Positions 18,158 through 27,557 of a DNA stretch of 64,000 nucleotides are shown one piece after another. Source of the stretch: an uncultured Aquimarina sp. (GTDB lineage: Bacteria > Bacteroidota > Bacteroidia > Flavobacteriales > Flavobacteriaceae). Every line of letters begins with the position of its first letter. Positions within the stretch are counted from its first letter, which is position 1. The notes beneath the pieces are model-generated. The model ran no database searches, had not been told where the DNA came from, and saw only the letters and a program-made list of their open reading frames with translations. The stretch lies in assembly GCA_947503135.1 (NCBI GenBank), contig CANNCQ010000012.1, positions 1 to 64,000 on the forward strand, written 5' to 3'. The position numbers and the translations under genes are program-made.

Positions 18158-18203
18158 AATTATTTGGGGATTAATTAATATTTATTCTTATTACTAAATT
18201 AAC

Positions 18204-18239
18204 AATTATATAAAATTATGCAAGTTATTTTATATAATT
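18204..18239. repeat. 13-bp A/T-only inverted repeat between divergent genes
   Basis: Arms AATTATATAAAAT (18204-18216) and ATTTTATATAATT (18227-18239) are perfect inverted repeats around a 10-base centre. The element lies midway between the small hypothetical gene and radA. It could be a protein-binding site or simply a product of AT-rich composition. Confidence 0.45.
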
Positions 18240-18327
18240 AACACACTTAATCTTAATATATTGCTGTTTTTGTGTTTATTCTTGGTCGATAAAGAATATA
18301 TTGAATTACACTATTTTAATAAAAATC

Positions 18328-18336
18328 TATATTTTG
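18328..18336 (+). promoter_or_regulatory. Probable -7 element of radA
   Basis: TATATTTTG resembles TAnnTTTG with one extra base, 25 bases before the radA ATG. A TTG lies at 18301-18303, 24 bases upstream, a longer spacing than usual. Confidence 0.35.
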
Positions 18337-18361
18337 TACCTTTAGTACCTACTTAATTTAA

Positions 18362-19726
18362 ATGGCAAAAACTAAAACCACCTTCTACTGTCAAAGTTGT
18401 GGATCTCAATTTTCCAAATGGCAAGGCCAATGTACCACTTGTAAAGAATGGAATACAATAGCTGAAGAGATTATTGAAAAGCAAGAAAAAGCAGTTTGGA
18501 AAGAATCTTCTGAAAGTCCTCAAAAAAGAGTTTCTAAACCTTTAAAGGTTTCTGAAATTGACACCTCATCCGATTATCGATTAAACACAGGAGACAACGA
18601 ATTTAATAGAGTATTAGGCGGAGGACTTGTGCCTGGATCCTTAACTCTGCTAGGTGGAGAACCTGGAATTGGTAAAAGTACTTTACTCCTTCAAATTGCA
18701 TTGAATTTACCTTTTAAATCATTGTACGTTTCTGGCGAGGAAAGTCAAAAACAAATTAAAATGCGTGCTGAACGCATGCATTCTAAATTAGACAACTGCT
18801 TAGTACTTACTGAAACTAAAACGCAGCATATTTTTAAACAAGTAGGATTAACAAAACCCGATGTTTTAGTGATTGATTCTATTCAAACGCTACATACCGA
18901 TTATATAGAAAGCAGTCCTGGCAGTATTTCTCAAATAAGAGAATGCACTAGCGAACTTATAAAATTTGCTAAAGAATCCAATACTCCAGTACTTTTAATT
19001 GGTCATATTACCAAAGATGGTACTATCGCTGGACCAAAAATATTGGAACATATGGTTGATACTGTACTTCAATTTGAAGGCGATCAAAACTTTGTATATC
19101 GAATATTAAGAGCTCATAAAAACAGGTTTGGCTCTACTGCCGAGTTAGGGATTTATGAAATGCAACACACCGGTTTAAGAGAGGTTAGCAACCCTAGTGA
19201 ATTATTACTGTCAAAAAAAGAAGAAGAATTAAGTGGTACCGCAATTGCCTCCACTATAGAAGGGCTACGTCCTTTAATGATTGAAGTACAGGCTTTAGTA
19301 AGCACTGCCGTTTACGGAACCCCTCAGCGTAGTGCTACTGGCTACCCCGTAAAGCGAATGAATATGTTACTTGCTGTTTTAGAAAAACGTGCTGGTTTTA
19401 GATTGGGAGCCAAAGATGTTTTTTTAAATATTACTGGAGGTATTAGTATTGATGACCCCGCTATTGACTTAGCCGTAATTTGCTCTATATTATCTTCAAA
19501 TGAAGATATTCCCTTAAGCAAAGATATTTGCTTTGCTGGTGAAGTTGGTTTAGCAGGAGAAATACGCCCCGTTAGTAGGGTTGAACAGCGAATTCAAGAA
19601 GCTGAAAAGTTAGGCTTCTCGCAAATGATGGTTTCAAAATACTCTAAAATAAGTACTGAAATTAGAGGCATGCAATTAATTAAAGTTGCTAAAATAGAGG
19701 ATGTTGTTGAATATTTGTTTGGTTAA
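18362..19726 (+). CDS. radA: DNA repair protein RadA (Sms)
   Basis: RadA is a RecA-like, DnaB-related ATPase that promotes branch migration during recombinational repair. All landmarks are present in the 454 residues. The N-terminal four-cysteine zinc finger uses Cys10, Cys13, Cys24 and Cys27. Walker A (GGEPGIGKST) is at 98-107 and the RadA-specific KNRFG motif at 253-257. A C-terminal Lon-protease-like domain includes GGISIDDPAIDLA. The gene is monocistronic, and its stop lies 33 bp from the convergent phosphatase gene. Confidence 0.97.
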   Translation: MAKTKTTFYCQSCGSQFSKWQGQCTTCKEWNTIAEEIIEKQEKAVWKESSESPQKRVSKPLKVSEIDTSSDYRLNTGDNEFNRVLGGGLVPGSLTLLGGEPGIGKSTLLLQIALNLPFKSLYVSGEESQKQIKMRAERMHSKLDNCLVLTETKTQHIFKQVGLTKPDVLVIDSIQTLHTDYIESSPGSISQIRECTSELIKFAKESNTPVLLIGHITKDGTIAGPKILEHMVDTVLQFEGDQNFVYRILRAHKNRFGSTAELGIYEMQHTGLREVSNPSELLLSKKEEELSGTAIASTIEGLRPLMIEVQALVSTAVYGTPQRSATGYPVKRMNMLLAVLEKRAGFRLGAKDVFLNITGGISIDDPAIDLAVICSILSSNEDIPLSKDICFAGEVGLAGEIRPVSRVEQRIQEAEKLGFSQMMVSKYSKISTEIRGMQLIKVAKIEDVVEYLFG

Positions 19727-19759
19727 TTGCAAATCAACAACCTCCCAAACATCCCCAAT

Positions 19760-20491
19760 TTAATTCCTTCCCTTTTCATTTGGGTAGTAAGTATGCACTG
19801 GCTGGGATTGAAATATCTCTTTGGTTACTATATTTATTGCCGAAAGAGGTCCTTTGAAAGCCGCTCCTGTATCTACATTCCAAACGCACGCTGCGTTTAC
19901 AGGATAGGTTTGATTAATGCGTGTAACAGGTGTATGCCCAACATATACTTCTTTAAATAGTTTTAATCGCTGAGGATAATACAAATCGTCTATATCCAAA
20001 TCGGGGCTTACCGAAAGGGCTAGTTCCCATAAAGTACGATCCCAATAACACATTTTCGGAAAATACTCTAAATGAGGTCCTTTTAAGTTGGTGAAACCTG
20101 CATGTAAAAATAATTTTTCATCATCAAGAATCACATAGTTTTGCAGGCTTTCGAAAAACGAAAATTGTGTTTTTATTTCTTCCTTACTAAATTTTGAATA
20201 GCTTTCTTTAGTTGCTGTGCCCCCGTGTAAAACCCATTCCTTAGTATGTTTTCCTGTCATTAACCAATCGTAACATAATTCATCATGATTACCCCTAATA
20301 AATACACAATTTTGCGTCGTTGCTAAATCCATTAAATAGAATATGGTTTCAGCACTTTCACTCCAACCATCAACATAATCACCTAAAAAAATCAATTGAT
20401 CTTTAGGGTTCATTTGTAGCATTTCTATAAGGTGTTTTAAAGCCTTTAACCCTCCATGTATATCGCCTATAGCAAAAATTCTTTTATCCAT
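19760..20491 (-). CDS. Metallophosphoesterase, PPP serine/threonine phosphatase type
   Basis: This 243-residue cytoplasmic phosphoesterase carries the PPP metal-site motifs GDIHG (Asp10, His12), GDYVDGW (Asp38) and RGNHDE (residues 66-71), then FLHAG and VGHTP further on. Bacterial proteins of this size act as Ser/Thr phosphatases or as dinucleoside tetraphosphate hydrolases, and the sequence alone does not decide. Its ATG overlaps the stop of the upstream AlbA_2 gene by one base (TAATG on the minus strand), so translation of the two is probably coupled. Confidence 0.88.
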   Translation of the reverse strand: MDKRIFAIGDIHGGLKALKHLIEMLQMNPKDQLIFLGDYVDGWSESAETIFYLMDLATTQNCVFIRGNHDELCYDWLMTGKHTKEWVLHGGTATKESYSKFSKEEIKTQFSFFESLQNYVILDDEKLFLHAGFTNLKGPHLEYFPKMCYWDRTLWELALSVSPDLDIDDLYYPQRLKLFKEVYVGHTPVTRINQTYPVNAACVWNVDTGAAFKGPLSAINIVTKEIFQSQPVHTYYPNEKGRN

Positions 20492-21627
20492 TAATTGTAT
20501 CTTACTTTTCGAATCACCCTCAACACGTCTTTATATTGTTGATATACATTTTGAGAGTATTCTTTCACTATTAGTTTAACTTCATGTAACTTATCTAAAG
20601 CATCTAAATAACCATTCAAATAACACAACAAATAAGTAGTGGGCATTTCTTCAAAACACTTTTTATCTTTGGCTTCTAAGGTACTTTTCAAATTCACTTT
20701 TCTAAGTAAATTCTCATTTTTATTCATTAAAAAATCTAATACTGAAGAAGGAAAAATTGGCGGCTCAAAAATTATTTTCGCATTCATTTCGTAATTCACA
20801 TTGTTTTTAAAACAGATGCTTACCTCCTCAAAAGGATAATACTTGTTAGTACCATCATAACCTAAGCTAATATACTCGGTTATCTTAAATTCTTCCTCAG
20901 AAATATCAATAGAAACTTCGTCGAATACAGAATAAAACAAACGAACTTGTTCATTTATCAATTCTATATCCACTCTAGAATAATAGGTTTGCCCTTTAAC
21001 TTCCTTTTTCTTAGCAGCCCAGCACATCACAAAATACTCTTTGAATACATGGTATTGTGGATCGTAATTTTTATGTTCTTCCATGAAAGAAAAAACACCA
21101 TCTAAGGTTAATTTTACAGTGTTACGCGAGTGCCCTTCTATGAAAGCTACCGTTTTTGAATTAACATCTTGGCGTTTTTCTGGACTATCTTTAGGCATGC
21201 TAATGCTACCATTTCTATAAAAAATAGAACCTTTATCGTATTTCCATATACCTTTACTTAATTCACAAACCCCTTTATTGGTTGGTAACACTGTTACCAA
21301 TCCCACTACTTTGCCTGTAGGTAAATGTGGAAATGATATATTTTCATAAGAAACTACTGGCGGATTTTTTAAATAAGCATTAATTAAGTTTTGAAGTTTA
21401 CTGTCATCAAAAAAATCAACTCCTTCAATTGCGTTATTTTCATCACGTATTCCGACTACAATAAAAGAATTATTGTTAGGGTTGCTGTTCGATAACGCGC
21501 AAATATGTTTTAAAAATTTTGCTTTCCCTTCTTTTTCGGAAATATTTAAGCGCAGTTTTTTATCATAAAAACTATTTTCATCATTATGAGCCAACAGGTT
21601 TTTTATTAAAAGGCGCTTATTAATCAT
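20491..21627 (-). CDS. AlbA_2 (Schlafen-like) domain protein
   Basis: The N-terminal 120 residues resemble the AlbA_2 putative DNA-binding/ATPase domain. The opening NDENSFYDKKLRL corresponds to the family ExxxxEFK-type region, followed by FLKHICALSNSNPNN, then VVGIRDENNAIEGV and NLINAYLKNPP. The rest (about 250 residues) is a conserved C-terminal region I cannot assign. I prefer the ATG at 21627 (MINKRLL) over a TTG three codons upstream. The protein has no signal peptide. It is the first gene of a coupled pair with a PPP-type phosphatase. A regulatory or nucleic-acid role is plausible but unproven. Confidence 0.78.
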   Translation of the reverse strand: MINKRLLIKNLLAHNDENSFYDKKLRLNISEKEGKAKFLKHICALSNSNPNNNSFIVVGIRDENNAIEGVDFFDDSKLQNLINAYLKNPPVVSYENISFPHLPTGKVVGLVTVLPTNKGVCELSKGIWKYDKGSIFYRNGSISMPKDSPEKRQDVNSKTVAFIEGHSRNTVKLTLDGVFSFMEEHKNYDPQYHVFKEYFVMCWAAKKKEVKGQTYYSRVDIELINEQVRLFYSVFDEVSIDISEEEFKITEYISLGYDGTNKYYPFEEVSICFKNNVNYEMNAKIIFEPPIFPSSVLDFLMNKNENLLRKVNLKSTLEAKDKKCFEEMPTTYLLCYLNGYLDALDKLHEVKLIVKEYSQNVYQQYKDVLRVIRKVRYN

Positions 21628-21753
21628 TAAAAACAATACATTTTTTTTGCAACAATATTTTAAGTAGTCCGTTTCTGTTTTTACAGAATATTTAGGTGAA
21701 TTAAATATAGGTTAAATTTTAGCAATCACGCTTTTGTTAACGTTACTTTTATA

Positions 21754-21781
21754 TTGTTTTCAATATCCCTAACGGTATTTG
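21754..21781 (+). promoter_or_regulatory. Candidate promoter of the Bat operon
   Basis: TTG at 21754-21756 and TATTTG (a shortened -7 element, followed by C) at 21776-21781 are separated by 19 bases. The element lies about 50 bases before the moxR ATG at 21833 and overlaps an upstream TTG start possibility, which argues for the ATG. Confidence 0.4.
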
Positions 21782-21832
21782 CAATACATCATTACAATTG
21801 TTAAATTCACGACTTTAAAAATTAAACACAAA

Positions 21833-22834
21833 ATGGAACAAGCAGCAAACGTTGATATTCGATTGATTAACGAACAAATTGAAAAAGACTCCGCTTTTAT
21901 TGACATCCTAACTTTAGAAATGAATAAAGTTATTGTAGGTCAAAAATACATGATTGAACGTTTACTTATTGGTTTGTTAGGACAAGGACATATTTTGTTA
22001 GAAGGTGTGCCTGGTTTAGCAAAAACTTTGGCTATTAATACTCTTGCTAAGGCTGTTAAAGGATCGTTTAGCCGAGTACAGTTTACACCTGACTTACTTC
22101 CTGCAGACGTTGTAGGTACTGTTATTTTTAATATGAAAGAGAATAATTTTTCTATTAAAAAAGGACCCATTTTTGCCAATTTTGTTTTAGCCGATGAGAT
22201 TAATCGTGCTCCTGCTAAGGTTCAAAGTGCGTTGTTAGAAGCCATGCAAGAAAAACAAGTTACTATTGGCGATGAAACTTTTCCGTTGGACAAGCCTTTT
22301 TTAGTTATGGCTACTCAAAACCCTGTTGATCAAGAAGGAACATACCCACTTCCTGAAGCTCAAATGGACCGTTTTATGTTAAAAACAGTAATCGACTATC
22401 CTAAGTTAGAAGAAGAGCAACTAATTATGCGAGCTAATTTAAAAGGAAGCTATGAGCAAGTAAACGCTGTTGTTACTGCTGAAGAAATTATAAAAGCACA
22501 AGAAGCAGTTCGCACTGTTTATATGGATGAAAAAATCGAAAAATACATTCTTGATATTGTATTTGCCACTCGTTATCCAGAAAAATATAATTTACCCGAT
22601 TTAAAACCATTAATTAACTTTGGGTCTTCTCCTCGTGGTAGTATTAGTTTGGCCACTGCTGCAAAATGTTACGCTTTTATAAAACATAGAGGGTATGTGA
22701 TCCCTGAAGATGTAAGAGCTGTAGTTACCGACGTGTTAAGACACCGTATTGGTATTACTTATGAAGCTGAAGCTGAAAATATTACTTCCGAGCAAATTAT
22801 TAGTCAAATTGTAAACGAAATTGAAGTACCATAA
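21833..22834 (+). CDS. moxR: MoxR family AAA+ ATPase
   Basis: MoxR ATPases act as chaperone-like partners of VWA-domain proteins. From the ATG at 21833 the protein has 333 residues, the usual size, and begins MEQAANVDIR. Walker A (GVPGLAKT) is at 58-65 and Walker B (VLADEINR) at 118-125; ATQNPVDQEGTYPLPEAQMDRFM, the sensor and arginine-finger region, follows. An upstream TTG at 21779 in the same frame would add 18 residues but overlaps a promoter-like element. It heads an eight-gene run ending with batE. The MoxR-DUF58-Bat arrangement is the aerotolerance-type operon of Bacteroidota and spirochaetes. Confidence 0.95.
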   Translation: MEQAANVDIRLINEQIEKDSAFIDILTLEMNKVIVGQKYMIERLLIGLLGQGHILLEGVPGLAKTLAINTLAKAVKGSFSRVQFTPDLLPADVVGTVIFNMKENNFSIKKGPIFANFVLADEINRAPAKVQSALLEAMQEKQVTIGDETFPLDKPFLVMATQNPVDQEGTYPLPEAQMDRFMLKTVIDYPKLEEEQLIMRANLKGSYEQVNAVVTAEEIIKAQEAVRTVYMDEKIEKYILDIVFATRYPEKYNLPDLKPLINFGSSPRGSISLATAAKCYAFIKHRGYVIPEDVRAVVTDVLRHRIGITYEAEAENITSEQIISQIVNEIEVP

Positions 22835-22932
22835 ATAGTTGTCGCTGTTTGTTTATTGTTGATTGCTTTAAGCGTTTCATCTTTAAACCCTAACTCCCTA
22901 AACTATAAATAACGAGGTTGCATACCGAGCCT

Positions 22933-23799
22933 ATGGATACCAAAGAATTACTAAAAAAAGTTCGTAAAATAGAAATTAAAACCCGTCGTATGAGTGATCA
23001 TATTTTCGGCGGGGAGTATCACTCTACATTCAAAGGTCGAGGGATGACCTTTAGTGAGGTACGCCAATATCAATTTGGAGACGATGTCCGTGCTATTGAT
23101 TGGAATGTTACGGCACGCTATAACGAACCTTACATAAAAGTATTTGAAGAGGAACGCGAACTTACTTTAATGCTTATGGTAGATATTTCGGGGTCGCAAC
23201 TTTTTGGTACTGAAAATCAATTTAAACGAGACCAAGTGACCGAAATTGCTGCTACTTTAGCTTTTTCGGCAACGCAAAACAATGATAAAGTAGGGCTTAT
23301 TCTATTTTCAGATGAGATAGAGTTATTTATCCCTCCAAAAAAAGGGAAATCGCATGTACTGCGAATCATTAGGGAGTTGCTCGAATGTAAACCAAAAAGT
23401 AACAAAACAAATATCGCTAAGGCGTTAAAATACTTATCTAATATCCAACGCAAAAAAGCAATTGTTTTTTTAATGTCCGATTTTATTGATGACGATTACA
23501 AGCAGACTTTAAAAATTGCTTCTGGCCGACACGACCTTACAGGTATTCGTATTTACGACAGGCACGAAGCTGAAATCCCTAATTTAGGAGTTATTCAAGT
23601 TGAAAATCAAGAGACCGGTACGCTTCAAATGGTGAATACTTCATCCAAAAAAATACGCAGTAATTACGCCAAATATTACCGCGATAAAATCAATTACTTT
23701 GAAGAAAGCTTTAGTAAAAGCGGGTCGGGTACTGTAAGCTGTAATACCCAAGAAAATTACGTCAAAAAATTATTGGGTTATTTTAAAAGAAGAAGTTAA
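22933..23799 (+). CDS. DUF58 domain protein (VWA-like)
   Basis: This 288-residue cytoplasmic protein has the DUF58 core. The GRGMTFSEVRQYQFGDDVRAIDW motif is at about residues 36-58, followed by a VWA-like domain whose MIDAS-type DxSxS sits at 84-88 (DISGS). I chose the ATG at 22933 (MDTKELLKKVRKI) over a TTG 15 bases upstream. It lies between moxR and a BatD-like gene; its stop codon is immediately followed by the next ATG. Within the operon it is the presumed direct partner of MoxR. Confidence 0.93.
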   Translation: MDTKELLKKVRKIEIKTRRMSDHIFGGEYHSTFKGRGMTFSEVRQYQFGDDVRAIDWNVTARYNEPYIKVFEEERELTLMLMVDISGSQLFGTENQFKRDQVTEIAATLAFSATQNNDKVGLILFSDEIELFIPPKKGKSHVLRIIRELLECKPKSNKTNIAKALKYLSNIQRKKAIVFLMSDFIDDDYKQTLKIASGRHDLTGIRIYDRHEAEIPNLGVIQVENQETGTLQMVNTSSKKIRSNYAKYYRDKINYFEESFSKSGSGTVSCNTQENYVKKLLGYFKRRS

Positions 23800-25458
23800 A
23801 TGCAAAAAACAACAACCTTTACATTGTTTTATAAGAGTATCTTAAAGTGGTGTGTATTTACTGTTTTTACTACTGCTTTGTCATCACTTCAAGCACAAGA
23901 ACAATTTCAAGTGCGCTCTGCAATCGACTCCACCTCCATCGAAATGGGTTCGGTAATTAGTTACGCTATTCAAGTAGAAGAAAACAAAGATAAAGTAGTC
24001 GTATTTCCTGAAGGGGATAGTTTTTTGCCCCTAGAAGTAATAAAATCCTCGGTAATAGATACCCTTGACGAAGGCGGGCGCTATCGCTTATTAAAACAAT
24101 ATGCCTTAACACAATTTGACACCGGACATTATACAATTCCAAAACAAAAAGTTATAGTTGGGAACAAAACTTTTTATACCGATTCCTTAAAAGTAGAAGT
24201 ACGCGATATTGTTGTAGATACCTCTAAACAAAAGCTATATCCTATAAAAGGTTTACAAGCCGTTGAAGATTTATCGGAAACTAATTGGTGGCGTATTGCA
24301 TTTTGGATTTTAGGCATACTTGCACTTATAGGTTTAGTCGCTTTTTTATATTGGAAATTCGGAGGAAAAAAGAAACTTAAAGAAGAAGATTTACCTGCTT
24401 ATGACCAAGCAGTACTAGCTTTAAACCGCATTGAGGTTGATTCTTTAATAGAAGCTAAAGAATATAAACAGTTATACTCAAAACTTACCGACATTGCTAA
24501 AGGCTATTTAGATAAAGAGGTTGCTGAAAATGCTTTAGAAAGCACTACAGATGAAGTTATAGAAACCCTTCAGCAATTAATGAAGATAGGCAAACTTAGT
24601 ATTAAGCAGTCTGCTTTAGAAGGCTTCAAAAACACTTTAAAAACAGCCGATTTTGCAAAATTTGCTGCTATTAATCCTTCTGAAGAAACCGCTGTTCAAG
24701 ACAAAAAAATTATTACTGAATTTATCAATTCTGTAGAACAGGGAAAACCAGAGTTAACCGAAGAAGAAAAATTACTAAACGAGGCCTACCGTTTAGAGCA
24801 AGAAAAGAAGCAAAAAGAAGCGAAACAACGCAGAACCATACTTGCTGGTATACTAGCCCTTGTAGTGGGACTAATCACTTTCGTTTCTGTATCGAACTAC
24901 GAAACTGCTTTAGATTACGTTTTAAAACGTACCGGAAACACCCTATTACGAAAAAATTGGATTACCAGTACTTATGGCGTTCCTGGTATACAAGTAACCA
25001 CTCCCGAGGTATTGACAAGGCAACCTATAAAACTAGAAGGGGAACAGCAACAAATGTTTGTTGGTAACCAATTATACACCTTTGGAGAACTAGGGTCTAG
25101 CTTTTACTTAATGGTGAACACAATGTCCTTCAGGCAAGATATTGGCTTTACACTAGATAAAAGTGGCGAATTTGTTTCTCAATTTTTAAGCAGCAACCTC
25201 AACGCTAAAAATGTTGTTGTTAAAGACGAAGATTTTAAAACTATTGATGGTAATGAGGCTAAAAAAGTATTTGGTAGTGCTACTTTGACTGTACCAAAAA
25301 CTGAAATTGAAACCGAAATGAATTACACCACACTTATTTTTGGTGAAGGGCAGGGAATCCAAAGCGTATCCATATTTTATAAAGCGGATGACAGTAGTTC
25401 TGCTAAAGTGATGGAACGTATTATAAATTCTGTAGAAATTAAAAAAAGCGATAACTAA
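23800..25458 (+). CDS. BatD-like membrane protein with extra C-terminal domain
   Basis: The 552-residue protein has a signal-like N-terminus (to about residue 33, SSLQAQ), then a periplasmic beta domain of the BatD/oxygen-tolerance type. A first membrane segment at about 164-186 (WWRIAFWILGILALIGLVAFLYW) precedes a helical cytoplasmic region of about 150 residues (DEVIETLQQLMKIGK). A second membrane segment lies near 345-366. A further domain of about 185 residues follows, probably periplasmic, which I do not recognise. Homologues I recall from Bat operons end near the helical region, so the tail looks like an addition. It abuts DUF58 and overlaps batA by one base. Confidence 0.72.
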   Translation: MQKTTTFTLFYKSILKWCVFTVFTTALSSLQAQEQFQVRSAIDSTSIEMGSVISYAIQVEENKDKVVVFPEGDSFLPLEVIKSSVIDTLDEGGRYRLLKQYALTQFDTGHYTIPKQKVIVGNKTFYTDSLKVEVRDIVVDTSKQKLYPIKGLQAVEDLSETNWWRIAFWILGILALIGLVAFLYWKFGGKKKLKEEDLPAYDQAVLALNRIEVDSLIEAKEYKQLYSKLTDIAKGYLDKEVAENALESTTDEVIETLQQLMKIGKLSIKQSALEGFKNTLKTADFAKFAAINPSEETAVQDKKIITEFINSVEQGKPELTEEEKLLNEAYRLEQEKKQKEAKQRRTILAGILALVVGLITFVSVSNYETALDYVLKRTGNTLLRKNWITSTYGVPGIQVTTPEVLTRQPIKLEGEQQQMFVGNQLYTFGELGSSFYLMVNTMSFRQDIGFTLDKSGEFVSQFLSSNLNAKNVVVKDEDFKTIDGNEAKKVFGSATLTVPKTEIETEMNYTTLIFGEGQGIQSVSIFYKADDSSSAKVMERIINSVEIKKSDN

Positions 25459-26462
25459 TGACTACAAAATATATCTTCGAGAATCCAGTGTTTTTTTGGT
25501 TGCTAGCATTGTTACCATTAGCCATTGGTTGGTTTATTTGGAAACGAAATCAGCAACAGGCCTCGCTTAAATTAAGCAGTTCCGATGGGTTTAAATTAGA
25601 TATCGATTTAGTATCTAAACTACACCCACTCGTATTTATTTTAAAAGCTATTGCCTTTGTACTTTTAGTAATAGCTATTGCCCGACCAAGAACTGTTGAC
25701 GAAAGCACGCAAACAAAAACTACGAAAGGGATTGATATTGCTTTAGCAATAGATATATCACCTAGTATGTATGCTAAAGATTTACGCCCTAATAGGCTTG
25801 AAGCCTTAAAAAAAGTAGCTGCCGATTTTATTAGAGGCCGTGTTACCGATCGCATAGGTTTGGTCGTATATTCTGGTGAAAGTTATACCAAAACCCCAAT
25901 TACTAGTGATCGCTCTATTGTGCTAAGTGCTTTAAGTACCTTAAAATATGATACCAATTTAGAAAACGGAACCGCTATTGGTATGGGCCTAGCCACTGCC
26001 GTAAATCGTTTAAAAGATAGTAAAGCGAAAAGCAGGGTAATTATTCTGTTAACCGATGGATCTAATAACGCTGGTTTTATCGATCCTAAAATTGCTTCTG
26101 AACTAGCTTTAGAATATGGCATTAAGGTTTATACTATTGGTTTAGGAACTAACGGAAATGCATTATCACCCGTAGCTTTAGATGGCAATGGTGGTTTTAG
26201 ATACTCTAACGTGCCCGTAGAGATTGATGAGGCGCTGTTAAAACAAATTGCCAAAACAACAGGAGGGCTTTATTTCAGAGCAACAAACAACCGTTCTTTA
26301 AAAGCTATTTACAAAGAAATTGATAAGCTTGAGAAAACAGATATAGAAGAATTGAAGTTTACGCATTACGAGGAGAAATACCGCATTTTTGCTTTAATGG
26401 CTTTTGCGTTGTACGCGCTTGCTTATTTATTGAAGCAAACCATTTTTAAAAGCTTTATTTAA
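25458..26462 (+). CDS. batA: BatA, VWA domain membrane protein
   Basis: BatA is an inner-membrane von Willebrand factor A protein of the Bat operon. The 334 residues show N-terminal membrane segments at about 11-27 and 58-75, a VWA domain with the MIDAS motif DISPS at residues 99-103, and LLTDGSNNAGFIDP near 195. A C-terminal membrane segment lies near 315-330. Its start overlaps the previous stop by one base. It probably pairs with BatB, the next gene, in a complex whose biochemical role is unresolved; mutants in Bacteroides had reduced aerotolerance, hence the name. Confidence 0.92.
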   Translation: MTTKYIFENPVFFWLLALLPLAIGWFIWKRNQQQASLKLSSSDGFKLDIDLVSKLHPLVFILKAIAFVLLVIAIARPRTVDESTQTKTTKGIDIALAIDISPSMYAKDLRPNRLEALKKVAADFIRGRVTDRIGLVVYSGESYTKTPITSDRSIVLSALSTLKYDTNLENGTAIGMGLATAVNRLKDSKAKSRVIILLTDGSNNAGFIDPKIASELALEYGIKVYTIGLGTNGNALSPVALDGNGGFRYSNVPVEIDEALLKQIAKTTGGLYFRATNNRSLKAIYKEIDKLEKTDIEELKFTHYEEKYRIFALMAFALYALAYLLKQTIFKSFI

Positions 26463-26506
26463 AACAGCAATTGAAATAAAAAATAATTCAGCGAAAGCTA
26501 AAAATT

Positions 26507-27553
26507 ATGGAGAATTACTTTTTAGAAGAAAAAATATATTTTTGGGCATTGCTTGTAATCCCAGCATTACTGTTGGTTTATTTCGCTAATGCAATATGGA
26601 AGCGTCAAGCGCAGAAAAAATTTGCCGAAAGCGAATTACTGCAAAAATTAGCGCCTAATAAGTCTGTTTTTAAACCTTTGCTTAAACTAATTGTAGCTGC
26701 TTTAATATTAGGCTTAACCGCCATTGCCTTAGTAAATCCTAAAATGGGAAATAAAACCGAAAAAATAAAACGTGAAGGCGTGGATTTGGTATTTGCTATG
26801 GATGTTTCGAAAAGTATGTTAGCCGAAGATATCGCTCCTAATAGGATAGAAAAATCGCAACAATTAGTATCTCAAATAATCAATAAACTTACAGGGGATC
26901 GTATAGGAATTATAGCTTACGCAGGAAGCGCCTTTCCACAACTTCCTATTACCACAGATTATGCTTCGGGCAAAATGTTTTTGAAAGCATTAAATACCGA
27001 TATGGTTTCTTCCCAAGGTACTGCCATAGGCGATGCCATTAATTTAGCAAAAACGTATTATAATGACATCGAACAAACCAACCGCGTATTAGTTTTAGTT
27101 AGTGATGGCGAGGATCATGAAACTGGTGATGCTACCGATATTGCAGAAAAAGCCAAAGAAGAAGGAATTACAATTATAAGTATTGGTGTAGGAACAGAAA
27201 AGGGAGGACCTATTCCCTTAAAGCGCAATGGAATTGTTCAGAGTTACAAAAAAGATCGCTCTGGAGAAACTGTAATTACCCGCTTAAATCAAAAAAACTT
27301 AGAAGCGATTGCTACCAATGCTAACGGTAGTTATATTGATGGTACCAATACCAAAAAAGCGGTAGACGAACTTACTACCCTTTTACGCCAAATGAATAAA
27401 AAGGAATTCGAAGCCAAACAAGTGTCGACTTACAAAGATCAATTTCAATGGTTCTTAGGAGCTGCATTATTATTGTTATTACTCGATATTTTATTGTTAG
27501 AACGTCGCACACTTTGGGTTCAAAAATTGAATTTGTTTAAAGAAAAGAAATAA
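26507..27553 (+). CDS. batB: BatB, VWA domain membrane protein
   Basis: This second VWA protein of the operon (348 residues) has the same topology as BatA. There are two N-terminal membrane segments (about 11-29 and 57-76), a VWA domain with MIDAS motif DVSKS at 99-103 and LVSDGEDHETGDA near 204. A C-terminal membrane segment follows at about 311-330 (FLGAALLLLLLDILLL). It lies 44 bp after batA and 4 bp before batC, and is paralogous to BatA. Confidence 0.92.
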   Translation: MENYFLEEKIYFWALLVIPALLLVYFANAIWKRQAQKKFAESELLQKLAPNKSVFKPLLKLIVAALILGLTAIALVNPKMGNKTEKIKREGVDLVFAMDVSKSMLAEDIAPNRIEKSQQLVSQIINKLTGDRIGIIAYAGSAFPQLPITTDYASGKMFLKALNTDMVSSQGTAIGDAINLAKTYYNDIEQTNRVLVLVSDGEDHETGDATDIAEKAKEEGITIISIGVGTEKGGPIPLKRNGIVQSYKKDRSGETVITRLNQKNLEAIATNANGSYIDGTNTKKAVDELTTLLRQMNKKEFEAKQVSTYKDQFQWFLGAALLLLLLDILLLERRTLWVQKLNLFKEKK

Positions 27554-27557
27554 CCTG

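Noticed and set aside
19727-19960. Small plus-strand frame directly after radA
   Set aside because: It starts at a TTG and is antisense to the well-supported phosphatase gene; no homology is recognisable.
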